Source of the DNA: an uncultured Clostridia bacterium
GTDB lineage: Bacteria > Bacillota > Clostridia > Lachnospirales > Lachnospiraceae
DNA length: 5,612 nucleotides
Assembly: GCA_946186175.1 (NCBI GenBank)
Contig: CAMHMG010000196.1
Coordinates: forward strand, 1-5,612
Direction of reading: 5' to 3'
The position numbers and the translations under genes were made by a program. The notes under the pieces are model-generated. The model ran no database searches and had not been told where the DNA came from. It was given only the letters and a program-made list of their open reading frames with translations. Shown here piece after piece: positions 5,248 through 5,612 of this stretch (the first letter of the stretch is position 1; each line of letters opens with the position of its first letter).

Positions 5248-5612
5248 ATGGCAAAAAACAAAAAAGGCGCACTTGGGAAACTATTAGCATTAACAACTAC
5301 TGCAGCAGCAATCGGCGGTGTCTGCTATGTTTTCAAAGATAAAATTGCAGAAAGTCCATTGTTCAAATCAGCTTCAGGCAAAGCTAATGACATTTACGAT
5401 TCGGTTAGAAACAAATTCAACACCGAAGACGAATTCTTATTTGATGATTGGGATGACGATTTTACAGAGAATCCCGATAAAGATTCCGACAACAACACAC
5501 GCGAATACACCACGATTTCTTCTGCCAAAGATTCAAAAGAAGATTCAAGTAATAAAAATGATAATGATGAGGATGCAATTCCTACAATTGATGTTAACAA
5601 GAAATCAGAAGA
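5248..5612 (+). CDS. Single-pass membrane protein with acidic low-complexity region, N-terminal part (runs off right edge)
   Basis: Not recognised as a named family. The ATG follows AAAGGAG by about 10 nt, and 121 codons are open to the edge. Residues 1-11 are basic (MAKNKKGALGK), about 12-29 form one hydrophobic segment (LLALTTTAAAIGGVCYVF) with a Cys at 26, then a short amphipathic region to about 58. From about 59 the chain is rich in Asp, Glu, Ser and Asn (for example DEFLFDDWDDDF at 61-72) and probably disordered. There is no clear signal-peptidase or lipobox site, so it is likely anchored by its N-terminus; which side the acidic region faces is not decided by the sequence, although the basic N-terminus suggests it is outside. 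The architecture resembles small YtxH-like stress proteins, but I cannot support that name. It is divergent from the 699-residue gene across 281 bp. Confidence 0.82.
   Translation, partial: MAKNKKGALGKLLALTTTAAAIGGVCYVFKDKIAESPLFKSASGKANDIYDSVRNKFNTEDEFLFDDWDDDFTENPDKDSDNNTREYTTISSAKDSKEDSSNKNDNDEDAIPTIDVNKKSE

Noticed and set aside
5091..5342. Plus-strand frame of 83 codons overlapping the membrane-protein gene
   Set aside because: It is in a different frame from the gene at 5248, which has the better ribosome-binding site and a sensible membrane-protein sequence; this frame is translated promoter DNA.
5394..5600. Minus-strand Ser/Leu-rich frame of 68 codons
   Set aside because: It is the antisense reading of the Asp/Glu/Ser-rich region of the plus-strand gene.

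Overview
The window is low-GC, with dense A/T-rich intergenic DNA, strong AGGAGG-type ribosome-binding sites and Firmicutes-style protein sequences. This fits a Lachnospiraceae-like clostridium (Butyrivibrio/Roseburia relatives). That placement is inferred from sequence style, not from a marker gene. I see no rRNA, tRNA, CRISPR array, transposase or phage gene.

Layout on the minus strand, in transcription order from right to left: (1) a 699-residue, mostly helical cytoplasmic protein of unknown function (4966-2867), with a candidate promoter at 5080-5108 and a dyad just downstream of it; (2) 59 bp later, after a hairpin that abuts its Shine-Dalgarno, a type IV prepilin-like gene (2807-2325), whose frame appears broken near the 3' end, since a coding-looking continuation runs in the next frame to a TAG at 2237; (3) an intrinsic terminator at 2118-2162; (4) about 250 bp of leader holding two near-identical 54-bp hairpin repeats; (5) an ABC transporter operon, with a GTG-started ATPase of the MacB/LolD type (1862-1200), a 126-bp gap containing a degenerate foldback, and an FtsX/MacB-type permease (1073 to the left edge, incomplete).

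On the plus strand, divergent from the 699-residue gene, a small gene starts at 5248 and runs off the right edge. It encodes a protein with one N-terminal membrane segment followed by a long acidic, Asp/Ser/Asn-rich region.

The ATPase and permease should form one export or membrane-lipoprotein type ABC system. The 699-residue protein and the pilin look co-transcribed, which is the only clue to the large protein's role. The intergenic DNA is unusually rich in hairpins, and in two of them the stem mismatch becomes a G:U pair only in minus-strand RNA, matching the direction of the genes they follow. The most notable points are the apparent pilin frameshift, the tandem hairpin repeats in the ABC leader, and the unassigned 699-residue protein linked to a pilin.
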